This document shows, one piece after another, positions 44,463 through 52,042 of a stretch of DNA of 64,000 nucleotides (position 1 is its first letter; each line of letters begins with the position of its first letter). Below the pieces are notes generated by a model. The model saw nothing but the letters and a program-made list of their open reading frames with translations, did no database searches and had not been told where the DNA came from. This DNA comes from Williamsia sterculiae (GTDB lineage: Bacteria; Actinomycetota; Actinomycetes; Mycobacteriales; Mycobacteriaceae), in NCBI RefSeq assembly GCF_900156495.1, contig NZ_FTNT01000001.1, forward strand, positions 372,001-436,000. The letters run 5' to 3'. Position numbers and translations under genes: made by a program.

Positions 44463-46013
44463 ATGCAGTCTGTGCAGACCCGGGTGAAACTGTCCGATGG
44501 TGTGATCGAGGGTGTCCGTCGTGGCGACCTGCTCACCTGGCGAGGGATTCCGTATGCGGCGCCGCCGGTCGGTGACCTCCGCTTCCGCGCCCCACAACCG
44601 GTGCGGCCGTGGACCGGTATCCGTGCCGCCGACGACTTCCGCAACGCGGCGCCGCAGCGCAAGCAGTACACGATGGTGGCGCCAGGCAGGTACCAGCCCA
44701 CCAGCGAGGACTGTCTCACGCTGAACGTTGTCGCCCCCGACACCCCGAGCGTGGCCCCGCGACCGGTCATGGTGTTCATCCACGGGGGCGCCTACATCCT
44801 GGGCAGCTCGGCGACGCCGCTGTACTGGGGCCACCGTCTGGCCCGCCGGGGAGTGGTCTACGTGTCCATCAACTATCGGCTCGGGGCTCTGGGCTACCTC
44901 GACACCACCGATCACGCCACCGAGGGCCGCCCGTTGGACAGCAACCTGGGTCTGCGTGACCAGGTCGCGGCCCTCGAGTGGGTGCGCGCGAACATCGCGG
45001 CTTTCGGCGGGGATCCCGACAACGTCACCGTCTTCGGCGAGAGCGCAGGCGGCAACGCGGTGACCACCCTGTTGGCCACCCCGGCTGCGGCCGGGCTCTT
45101 CCATCAGGCCATCGCGGAGAGCTCCGCCCCAGCGCTGACGCTGGCCCGCGCTCAGGCGAAGGCGTTCGCCTACGAGTACGTCGAGCTGTTGCTCGCGGAG
45201 ACCGGGGGTTCCGACGCGGGTGAGGCTCTGCGCACGGCGACCGTTCGCCAGATCGGGGCGGCGAGTACGGCGCTGTCGGAGAACATCGGCCGTCGCACGC
45301 CGGGTATCCAACCCTTCGGTCCGGTGGTGGACGGCGACTACCTGCCGATCGATCCGCTGACCGCGGCGCGCGAGGGCGCGACCCTGCCGGTCCCGCTGAT
45401 CATCGGCACCAATCGGGACGAGGGCACGCTGTTCGCCAAGGCGTGGGACATCCTGCCCACCAACGAGCAGCGGATCGAGCGGATGTTCTCGGTGACCGAC
45501 GACGCCGCCAAACCCGACATCCTGGCCACCTACGACGGCTACCCGTCGCGAGAAGCCTGTATCGACTTCAGTGGCGACCTGGTGTTCTGGGCGCAGTCCA
45601 TGCAGTTCGCCGACGGTCACAGTGCCGTCGCGCCCACTTACGTCTACCGCTTCGACTACGCACCACACGCCTTCGCGTGGACCGGATTCGGGGCCACTCA
45701 CGGTAGCGAGCTGTTCGCGGTGTTCGACGTCTACCGCGGGGCGTTCGGACGGTTGCTCACCGCGGGGCTGGATCGCAGATCCAGCAACCGGGTCGTCGCG
45801 GATGTCGCGGGTCGCTGGGTGCGTTTCGCCCGCGGGGCGGGGGCGGGTCCGGACTGGCCCGCCTATCGGGTGCCCGAACGTGCGGTGCGAGTCTTCGATC
45901 GCCGTTCGTATGTGGAACGCGATCCGCACGGGGATCGGCGCGAAGCCTGGTCGAAGTTCGTCGGTTACTCCGAAGGCTCGCTGCCGATCGGTCCGCGCAC
46001 CGAACCGGCCTGA
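44463..46013 (+). CDS. Type B carboxylesterase (516 aa)
   Basis: Cytoplasmic esterase of the carboxylesterase/lipase family. Ordered signatures: GIPYAAPPVGDLRFRAPQP, EDCLTLNVVAPD, VMVFIHGGAYILGS (oxyanion hole), the nucleophile elbow FGESAGGNAV, the acid in GTNRDEGTLF and the histidine in GATHGSELFAVF. No signal peptide is present. Natural substrates are unknown; members hydrolyse short and medium esters, including p-nitrobenzyl and carbamate esters. The DUF2599 gene follows eight bases later on the same strand. Confidence 0.92.
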   Translation: MQSVQTRVKLSDGVIEGVRRGDLLTWRGIPYAAPPVGDLRFRAPQPVRPWTGIRAADDFRNAAPQRKQYTMVAPGRYQPTSEDCLTLNVVAPDTPSVAPRPVMVFIHGGAYILGSSATPLYWGHRLARRGVVYVSINYRLGALGYLDTTDHATEGRPLDSNLGLRDQVAALEWVRANIAAFGGDPDNVTVFGESAGGNAVTTLLATPAAAGLFHQAIAESSAPALTLARAQAKAFAYEYVELLLAETGGSDAGEALRTATVRQIGAASTALSENIGRRTPGIQPFGPVVDGDYLPIDPLTAAREGATLPVPLIIGTNRDEGTLFAKAWDILPTNEQRIERMFSVTDDAAKPDILATYDGYPSREACIDFSGDLVFWAQSMQFADGHSAVAPTYVYRFDYAPHAFAWTGFGATHGSELFAVFDVYRGAFGRLLTAGLDRRSSNRVVADVAGRWVRFARGAGAGPDWPAYRVPERAVRVFDRRSYVERDPHGDRREAWSKFVGYSEGSLPIGPRTEPA

Positions 46014-46021
46014 TCGGCGGC

Positions 46022-46498
46022 ATGCGTTCCGTCGGAGCGGTCGGTCTCGCGATCGCGATGTCGATGTCGATGGTGGTCGCCGGCTGCTCCTCCTCCGGCG
46101 ACCAAGCCGCGGAGTCGACACCATCCTCGTCGGCGACCTCACCGTCGCCGTCGCCCGCGGTCTCGTCGCCGCCACCGGCCCTGCCGCCGTTCGTCGACCA
46201 CGTCGCCTGGGTGCAGACCTCGGTGGGACCCAGTCTGCAGGTGTTCCCCACCCCGTCGGGACGTCGGGCGCCGACCACCGATGCCGACGCCGCCTGGTCG
46301 GAGGTGGTCGCCGACGCGCGGGCGCAGCACACCGACGCCTACACCGCTGGGATGCGGGCCCAGTTCGACTGTCACTGGCAGTACGCGCGGGTGTTCGCCC
46401 CGGACAAGACCAGCTGGAACCTGGAGCCCGACCGACCGGTGGTCACCCCGCAACAGATGTTCGCGGCGAACTGCAATCCGGGCGGACCCGAGGAGTGA
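46022..46498 (+). CDS. DUF2599 lipoprotein (158 aa)
   Basis: Signal peptide ending in MVVAGC (lipobox Cys22), a Ser/Pro-rich linker, then a DUF2599 domain. That domain begins FVDHVAWVQTSVGPSLQVFP and ends SWNLEPDRPVVTPQQMFAANCNPGGPEE, which is the family's hallmark; two Cys (FDCHWQY and ANCNPGG) likely form a disulfide. DUF2599 proteins are small exported proteins of Mycobacteriales with no known role. The stop is four bases from the convergent zinc permease gene. Confidence 0.85.
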   Translation: MRSVGAVGLAIAMSMSMVVAGCSSSGDQAAESTPSSSATSPSPSPAVSSPPPALPPFVDHVAWVQTSVGPSLQVFPTPSGRRAPTTDADAAWSEVVADARAQHTDAYTAGMRAQFDCHWQYARVFAPDKTSWNLEPDRPVVTPQQMFAANCNPGGPEE

Positions 46499-46502
46499 CC
46501 GC

Positions 46503-47393
46503 TCAGTGCGCCGCGACGACCTGCGGCTCGGGCTCGGTGGACGACCGACCTCGGCCCCGGATGCGACGGTGGCCGAGCACCCGACACACCACGTAGATCA
46601 CGAACGCGATGGTGGTGATGAACACCGACACCGGCAGGCCGGGGGCCAGCGACAAGACCACCCCGCCGAGCGCGGCGAGCTCGGCGAACACCACCGACAG
46701 GATCAGCACCACAGTCGGGTTGGCGCTGACCCGGGATGCCGCGGCGGCCGGGGTGATCATGAGTGAGATGACCAGGAGCGCGCCGATGATCTGCACGCCC
46801 TGGGCCACGGCGGCACCGAGCAACACCGCGAACACCACCGACAACAACCGCATCGGGACACCGCGCGCTTCTGCGACCACCGGGTCGGTGGAGGCGAACA
46901 ACAGCGGACGATAGATGATGGCCATACCCACCAGCACGACCACCGTGGTGACGACGACCATGGTCAACCCGCTCGACTGGATGCTGACCACCTGTCCGGT
47001 GAGCAGCGCGAAACCGGTGCCGGTGCGTCCGTACAGGGCGATGAACAGCGTGGCCAGGCCCAAGCCGAAGGCCATCACCACCCCGATCACCGAATCCCGT
47101 TCACGCAGACGGTTACCCAGCAGGCCGAAGATCAACGCCGCGACCACGGACCCGACGATGCCGCCGACGTTGACGCTCACCCCGAGGAGCAGGGCGGCCG
47201 CGGCACCGGTGAACGACAGCTCGCTCGAGCCGTGCACCGCGAACGACATCTGCCGACTGACGACCATGGGTCCCAGCACCCCGCCGAGCAGTCCCAGCAA
47301 CCCGCAGGCCAGCAACGCGGACTGCACGAAGTCACGCTGCAGCAACGAATCGGTGGTGGCGAAGTCGAAGAACGAGGACAGCGAGGCGCTCAT
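46503..47393 (-). CDS. znuB: Zinc/manganese ABC importer permease, ZnuB type (296 aa)
   Basis: Membrane subunit of a cluster A metal importer (ABC-3 family). About eight membrane segments, with the family features FVQSALLACGLLGLLGGVLGPMVV, GSSELSFTGAAAALLLG and AQGVQIIGALLVISLMITPAAAASR. The ATG at 47393 overlaps the ATPase stop (ATGA). Metal choice (zinc over manganese) is inferred from the Zur-box-like site upstream of the operon and the neighbouring zinc genes. Confidence 0.9.
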   Translation of the reverse strand: MSASLSSFFDFATTDSLLQRDFVQSALLACGLLGLLGGVLGPMVVSRQMSFAVHGSSELSFTGAAAALLLGVSVNVGGIVGSVVAALIFGLLGNRLRERDSVIGVVMAFGLGLATLFIALYGRTGTGFALLTGQVVSIQSSGLTMVVVTTVVVLVGMAIIYRPLLFASTDPVVAEARGVPMRLLSVVFAVLLGAAVAQGVQIIGALLVISLMITPAAAASRVSANPTVVLILSVVFAELAALGGVVLSLAPGLPVSVFITTIAFVIYVVCRVLGHRRIRGRGRSSTEPEPQVVAAH

Positions 47394-48256
47394 CGGACCA
47401 CCCGGTCGTGATGATGGTGGGTGCTCGCGACGTCCCCGACCACGGCGTCGGCGCCCACGACCAGGATCCGTCCGTGCACCCGCACCACGTCCACTCCGGT
47501 GCCGTACAACTCGCTGAGCGTCTCGCTGGTCATCACCTCGTCGGGGGTGCCGATACGGAACCGGCCGTCGACGAGATAGACCACTCGGTCGACGAATTGC
47601 AGGATCGGGTTGATCTCGTGGGTCACGAACAACACCGCGGTGCCGTGTTCGCGACGTCGTCGGTCGATCAGGGACGCGATCCGCGACTGCGCGGCCGGAT
47701 CGAGGCTGAGCAGCGGTTCGTCGCATAACAGGACGCCGGGGTCTCCGGCCAACGCCTGCGCCACGCGAAGGCGTTGCTGTTCGCCACCGGAGAGCAGCCC
47801 GACCGGTTGGTCGGCGTAGTGCTCGGCGTCCACCTGGGCCAGAGCGTCGCGCACCGCCGCCGAGCGGAGTCCACGATCGCGCAGACCCCATCCCCAACGG
47901 TGCCCGTCGACACCCAGGCCGACCAGATCCCGTCCCCGCAGCGGGGTGTCGAGACCGTGCATCTGCTGCTGGGGGATGTATCCGACCCGATCGCTGCCGC
48001 GCCGCGGCGGGATCCCGTCGATGGTGATGGACCCGGCCGACACCCGGTGTTCGCCGAGAAGCGCCTTGAGCAGCGATGACTTACCCGATCCGTTCGGTCC
48101 GAGTATTGCCACGAACTCACCGGGGCTCACGTCGAGGTCGAAGTGCTCCCAGAGCACACGCGCACCGAAGGACAGCCGCGCGTCGGAGATGGCGATGGCG
48201 GGCAGTGGGGTCTGTTCCTGGGCGGTGTCGGGGTCGACGACGGATCCGGACGACAT
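47390..48256 (-). CDS. znuC: Zinc ABC importer ATPase, ZnuC type (288 aa)
   Basis: Energises the importer. Walker A GPNGSGKSS, Q-loop (GYIPQQQ), ABC signature LSGGEQQR, Walker B VLLCDEPLLSLD and H-loop VLFVTHEIN are all present. The C-terminus carries a four-His run (STHHHHDRVVR), which may sense or bind metal. The start is two bases from the stop of the binding-protein gene on the same strand, so the three genes form one operon in the order znuA-znuC-znuB. Confidence 0.92.
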   Translation of the reverse strand: MSSGSVVDPDTAQEQTPLPAIAISDARLSFGARVLWEHFDLDVSPGEFVAILGPNGSGKSSLLKALLGEHRVSAGSITIDGIPPRRGSDRVGYIPQQQMHGLDTPLRGRDLVGLGVDGHRWGWGLRDRGLRSAAVRDALAQVDAEHYADQPVGLLSGGEQQRLRVAQALAGDPGVLLCDEPLLSLDPAAQSRIASLIDRRRREHGTAVLFVTHEINPILQFVDRVVYLVDGRFRIGTPDEVMTSETLSELYGTGVDVVRVHGRILVVGADAVVGDVASTHHHHDRVVR

Positions 48257-48258
48257 GG

Positions 48259-49179
48259 TCAGCTGGCCACCGCCTTACCGATCGCGTCGATGTTGGTCTG
48301 TTGCCAGGCGATGTAGTCGGTGACACCCCGCGGCAGGGTCTCGGTCAACTGGACCACCGGCAGCTTCACCGTATCGGCGCGGGACAACAACTGCTCGGTG
48401 GTGTCGTCGACAGCCTGTGCGTTGTAGAGCAACGCACGGACCTGCTTGCGGCCGATGAGGTCCTCGGTGGCGGCGATGTCGGCGGCGGACGGTGTCTGGT
48501 CACCCTCGACGGCGTCCTCGAATCCGGAGGGGGTGGCGTCCTTCAATCCGGCCTCGTCGAGCAGGTAGTACGCCAGCGGCTCGGTCTGGGCGACCTTGGC
48601 CCCGTCGTGCGCCGCCTTGATCTTCGCGACGGCCGTGCGCAGACCGTCGATCTTCGTCTCGAAGGCCGCCGCGTTGGCCTTGTAGGCCGCCGCGTGCGCC
48701 GAATCCTTCTGCGACAGCGCGTCGGCGACCTTCTGGGCAACCCCGCCGACCAGCTCGAGGTCGTAGAAGACATGCTCGTTGACCTGGCCGGGACGGCCGT
48801 TCGCACCGAGCAGATCGAACGCGTCGATGACGTTCGCCGACCCCTTGGGGGCGTCCTCCATGTACTGGTCGTAGTGACCGCCGTTGAGCAACACCACGTC
48901 GGCATCGGCGATGGTGGCGGTGTCCTTGGCACTCGGCGTGAACTCGTGCGGGTCACCGTCGGGAGACGTGAACAGCGCCGTCACGGTGGCATTGTCGCCC
49001 GCGACGGTCTTCGCGACCGAACCCCACACGTCGGTCGAGGTGACCAGGGTCGGCTTCGAGCCACCCGCGGCACCACTGCCACCGCTGTCGTCGCTGCCAC
49101 AGGCCGCGAGACCGATGGCCGCGACCGCGGCGACGGAGGTGACGGCGACCAGACGACCACGGCCCAACCGGTGTGACAT
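48259..49179 (-). CDS. znuA: Zinc-binding lipoprotein of the ABC importer, ZnuA type (306 aa)
   Basis: Extracytoplasmic cluster A-I metal-binding protein. The signal peptide ends in the lipobox GLAAC. Likely metal ligands are His in GDPHEFTPS and His in VNEHVFYD, with further C-terminal acidic and His positions. It lacks the long His-rich loop of proteobacterial ZnuA. ATG at 49179 gives the signal peptide; an upstream ATG at 49239 would place the Zur-like box inside the gene and is rejected. Confidence 0.9.
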   Translation of the reverse strand: MSHRLGRGRLVAVTSVAAVAAIGLAACGSDDSGGSGAAGGSKPTLVTSTDVWGSVAKTVAGDNATVTALFTSPDGDPHEFTPSAKDTATIADADVVLLNGGHYDQYMEDAPKGSANVIDAFDLLGANGRPGQVNEHVFYDLELVGGVAQKVADALSQKDSAHAAAYKANAAAFETKIDGLRTAVAKIKAAHDGAKVAQTEPLAYYLLDEAGLKDATPSGFEDAVEGDQTPSAADIAATEDLIGRKQVRALLYNAQAVDDTTEQLLSRADTVKLPVVQLTETLPRGVTDYIAWQQTNIDAIGKAVAS

Positions 49180-49202
49180 GGAACCCCACTCTCGAATGCA
49201 AA

Positions 49203-49217
49203 CGACAACCGTTATCG
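49203..49217. promoter_or_regulatory. Zur-box-like palindrome upstream of znuA
   Basis: CGACAACCGTTATCG matches its reverse complement at 12 of 15 positions. It lies 23-38 bases before the znuA start. Actinobacterial Zur sites are 15-base imperfect dyads of the TGA-AA-N-TT-TCA kind, which this resembles. It shares GGTTGTC (reverse strand) with the site at 52022-52042, supporting one common regulator. Confidence 0.55.
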
Positions 49218-49283
49218 GAAAGAGCTTAGCGCAGCGCACCCCGGGTCGGCGATTCGTGGGTGGGTCGATCCCCTCACAGGGCT

Positions 49284-49309
49284 CCCCGCTCGGCCGTGCG
49301 CCGGCGGGG
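49284..49309 (-). terminator. Possible hairpin after the P-type ATPase gene
   Basis: CCCCGC and GCGGGG pair around a 14-base loop in the gap between the ATPase stop (49330) and the znuA start. There is no T run, so termination strength is doubtful. Confidence 0.3.
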
Positions 49310-49329
49310 ATCCGGCCGGGTCCGGGCGG

Positions 49330-51525
49330 TCAGAGCCGGTGCCGGATCAGTCGAGAGCTGTTGGCCACCACCGCGACAGACGACGCGTTGTGCAGGATCG
49401 CGGCGAGTACCGGCGACAACGCGCCGCCGGCACCGATGGCCAGGCCCACCGCGTTCACCGCGATGGACATCCCGTAGTTCTGCTTGACCACGGCGACGGT
49501 CGCCCGGCCGAGTTCGCCGATGTCCTGCAGTCGGTTCAGATCGTCACCCGCCAGCGCTATGTCGGCGGTCTCGACGGCCACGTCGGTGCCCGCGAGGCCC
49601 ATCGCGATCCCCACGTCCGCGGCGGCCAGCGCGGGTGCGTCGTTGACACCGTCGCCGACCACGGCGACGGTGTACCCGTGCTCCTGCAGGTCGCGCACCA
49701 CGGCCAGTTTGTCGTCGGGCATCACCTCGGCGCGCCATTCGTCGATACCGAGTTCGTCGGCGACGGCCGCGGCCGTCGCCGGGTGATCGCCGGTGAGCAT
49801 CACGATGCGCCGCACGCCCTGGGCGCGCAGTGCCGCGATCACCGCCGTCGCCTCGGGGCGTGCCTCGTCGCGCAGGCTGATCAGTCCCACCAGACGGCCG
49901 TCGACGGCCAACAACAACGGCGTCTCCGCGCGGTTGCGCAGTTCCTCCACCCAGTGCTGGGCGTCGACGCTGACGTCGACCCCCTCCGAACGCAACAGGG
50001 TGGGGCTGCCCAGGAGCAGGATTCGGCCGTCGGCGCGGATCCGCATGCCCCGGCCCACCAGCACCTCGCACTCCTCGTGCGGCGGGATCTCGATGCGACG
50101 CTCCTCGGTGGACCGGATGACCGCGGCGGCCAGTGGGTGCCGGGAATGGATCTCCGAACTCGCCGCATAGGCGAGCACCGTCTCCGGCTCCCAGTCGTCG
50201 GCGAAGGACATCACGTTGGTGACCACCGGACGCCCCTGGGTCAGGGTGCCGGTCTTGTCGAAGACCACGGCGTCGATCCGGCCCGCGGCCTCGAGGTGTG
50301 AGCCCCCCTTGACGAGGATGCCGCGGCGGGCGCCGTTGCCGATGGCCGCGCTGATCGCGGTCGGGGTGGCCAGGCCCACCGCGCACGGGCAGGCGACCAG
50401 CAACATCGTCATCGCACGGCGGATGTCGCGGGTGGTCACGAGCACCGCCGCCGACAGCAGGAAGGACGCGGGCACGAAGCGGCGGGAGAAGTTCTCGCCC
50501 ACGGTCTGCATCGGGGCGCGGTCCTGCTGCGCCTCTTCGACCCGGCTGATGATGCGGCCGATGGCGGTGGCCGGTCCCACCGCGGTGGCGGTCACGACCA
50601 GACTCCCGGCCATCACCACCGATCCGGCGTAGACGGGATCACCGGCGCGGAGGCTGACCGGGAGGTTCTCGCCGGTGATGGCCGACTGGTCGACCACCGC
50701 CGCACCCTCCGCGATCACCCCGTCGACGGCGACCGCGACGTGCTCGTGCACCACCACGTCCATCCCGACGGTCAGCGTGGTGGTGGGAACCCGGACCTCG
50801 GTGCCGTCGGGGAGTCGCGTCCAGGCCGTGTCCTGGGCGCCGTGCAGCAGGTCGGAGATCGCCCGTCGGGTGCGACGCAGGGTGAGGTCCTGCAGGTATT
50901 CGCCGATGTTGAGCAACCAGAGCACGGTCAGCGCGACCACGTTCTCGCGGAGCAACAGGCTGGCGACCGTGGCCGCCGAGACGAGGGCGTCGGTACCCGC
51001 GGCCCGGTCGCCACGTAGCGTGCGCAGCGCGCCCCGCAGGAACGGATATCCGGTGAAGATGGTGACGCCAGCGGCGAACAACCGGCTGGTCGGACCGAGC
51101 GGCGGCGGTCGGCGCAGGCCGTATCGTCGGACGCCGAGCAACACCAGCGCCCCGCCGCCCACCGTCATCCGCAACACGTCGCGGCCGGACACGTCGGCCG
51201 AATTCGGCCTGCGCGCCGGGACGTCCTCGCGGGCGGTGGCCGCGGCCCGGGTCAGCCCCGCGACGAGCTGCGCGCGGTCGGTGCCAACGGGGGAGAACCA
51301 CACCACCACCGAACCGGTGCGCGGGTAGGCGTGGACCGTGCGCACCCCGGGGACGTCGGCGAGCGCGTCCTCGGCGGCGATCGCCCGCACGGGGTCGTTG
51401 CGGACCCAGTCGACGACCAGCCGCAGCCGACCCGCGGCGTCCGAACAGAACCGGATGTCGGCGTCGTCGGCGAAGGTCGCGTGGGTCAGCGGTCGGGTGC
51501 CGGTGTCCGAGGCTGGACCCGACAC
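49330..51525 (-). CDS. ctpC: CtpC-type P1B metal-transporting ATPase (731 aa)
   Basis: Exports a transition metal using ATP. An N-terminal domain of about 100 residues looks like a degenerate HMA fold (LVVDWVRNDPVRAIAAED) without CxxC. Membrane helices follow, then TGENLPVS (actuator), the membrane metal site CPCAVGLATPTA, the phosphorylation site DKTGTLTQG, the HP motif (SRHPLA), MLTGDHPATA and VGDGVNDAPAL. It overlaps no gene but starts four bases after the PacL-like stop. The CtpC assignment rests on that partner; in M. tuberculosis CtpC removes zinc. Confidence 0.9.
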   Translation of the reverse strand: MSGPASDTGTRPLTHATFADDADIRFCSDAAGRLRLVVDWVRNDPVRAIAAEDALADVPGVRTVHAYPRTGSVVVWFSPVGTDRAQLVAGLTRAAATAREDVPARRPNSADVSGRDVLRMTVGGGALVLLGVRRYGLRRPPPLGPTSRLFAAGVTIFTGYPFLRGALRTLRGDRAAGTDALVSAATVASLLLRENVVALTVLWLLNIGEYLQDLTLRRTRRAISDLLHGAQDTAWTRLPDGTEVRVPTTTLTVGMDVVVHEHVAVAVDGVIAEGAAVVDQSAITGENLPVSLRAGDPVYAGSVVMAGSLVVTATAVGPATAIGRIISRVEEAQQDRAPMQTVGENFSRRFVPASFLLSAAVLVTTRDIRRAMTMLLVACPCAVGLATPTAISAAIGNGARRGILVKGGSHLEAAGRIDAVVFDKTGTLTQGRPVVTNVMSFADDWEPETVLAYAASSEIHSRHPLAAAVIRSTEERRIEIPPHEECEVLVGRGMRIRADGRILLLGSPTLLRSEGVDVSVDAQHWVEELRNRAETPLLLAVDGRLVGLISLRDEARPEATAVIAALRAQGVRRIVMLTGDHPATAAAVADELGIDEWRAEVMPDDKLAVVRDLQEHGYTVAVVGDGVNDAPALAAADVGIAMGLAGTDVAVETADIALAGDDLNRLQDIGELGRATVAVVKQNYGMSIAVNAVGLAIGAGGALSPVLAAILHNASSVAVVANSSRLIRHRL

Positions 51526-51529
51526 GCGA

Positions 51530-51811
51530 TCAGTGCTCGTGGTCGTGTGGTCGACCCGCGGTCGGCGGGGTGGCCTCCTCGCCGATCCGGGACCTGGCCT
51601 CGGCCACCACGTCGGCCACCTGCAGACGGGCGGACTCCGCGGCGGCTTCCGCGCGGCGGCTGCCGCGCAGTCCCCAGGCCGTGGTGGTCACCGCGGCCTC
51701 ACGCAACTGGATCCGGGACGCCGAGCGCTTGAGCAGGTCGTACCCCGCGGCACCGGCGACCCCGGTGGCGAGCGTGGTCGCGGCTTTCACGATCACTGCG
51801 TGTACGGGCAT
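51530..51811 (-). CDS. pacL: PacL-like DUF1490 metallochaperone (93 aa)
   Basis: DUF1490 family: an N-terminal hydrophobic helix (VKAATTLATGVAGAAGYDLL), the conserved middle LREAAVTTTAWGLRGSRRAE, an amphipathic helix and a histidine/acidic C-terminus ending HDHEH (residues 89-93), which is the zinc-binding motif of PacL proteins. In M. tuberculosis the equivalent (Rv3269) stabilises CtpC in membrane platforms and binds zinc. Gene order pacL-ctpC is conserved here. GAAAGGATC precedes the ATG. Confidence 0.87.
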   Translation of the reverse strand: MPVHAVIVKAATTLATGVAGAAGYDLLKRSASRIQLREAAVTTTAWGLRGSRRAEAAAESARLQVADVVAEARSRIGEEATPPTAGRPHDHEH

Positions 51812-51878
51812 GACGATCCTTTCGTTCGCGACGGCGTGTCTGTTCTCACGGTTCGGCTCGGGTCCGGGTTCTGGCCGC

Positions 51879-52001
51879 TCAACCCTGCCGGGCCTTGAAT
51901 CGGGGGTTGTCCTTGTTGATGACGTAGATCCGCCCCTTGCGCTTCACCACCTGCGAGCCGGCCTGGTTCTTCAGTGAGCGGATCGAGCTACGGACCTTCA
52001 T
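51879..52001 (-). CDS. rpmJ: Ribosomal protein L36, zinc-independent (C-) paralogue (40 aa)
   Basis: A small gene that is easily missed. It encodes [20 protein letters not shown] followed by [20 protein letters not shown]. This is L36 in which the zinc-ribbon cysteines are absent (S and N at the usual positions). Such C- paralogues replace the zinc-binding L36 under zinc shortage and are normally Zur-controlled. The ATG at 52001 has GAGGTGAT upstream. It lies just after a Zur-box-like dyad and ahead of pacL-ctpC on the same strand, with 67 bases between it and pacL. Confidence 0.93.
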   Translation of the reverse strand: MKVRSSIRSLKNQAGSQVVKRKGRIYVINKDNPRFKARQG

Positions 52002-52021
52002 GGATCACCTCGGAGCGCGTG

Positions 52022-52042
52022 TAATGACTATGGTTGTCATTA
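52022..52042. promoter_or_regulatory. Zur-box-like palindrome upstream of rpmJ
   Basis: Seven-base arms TAATGAC and GTCATTA form a perfect inverted repeat around seven bases. The dyad ends 20 bases before the rpmJ start and includes the stop codon of the SulP-carbonic anhydrase gene. Position and partial similarity to the znuA site suggest zinc repression of rpmJ. Confidence 0.6.
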
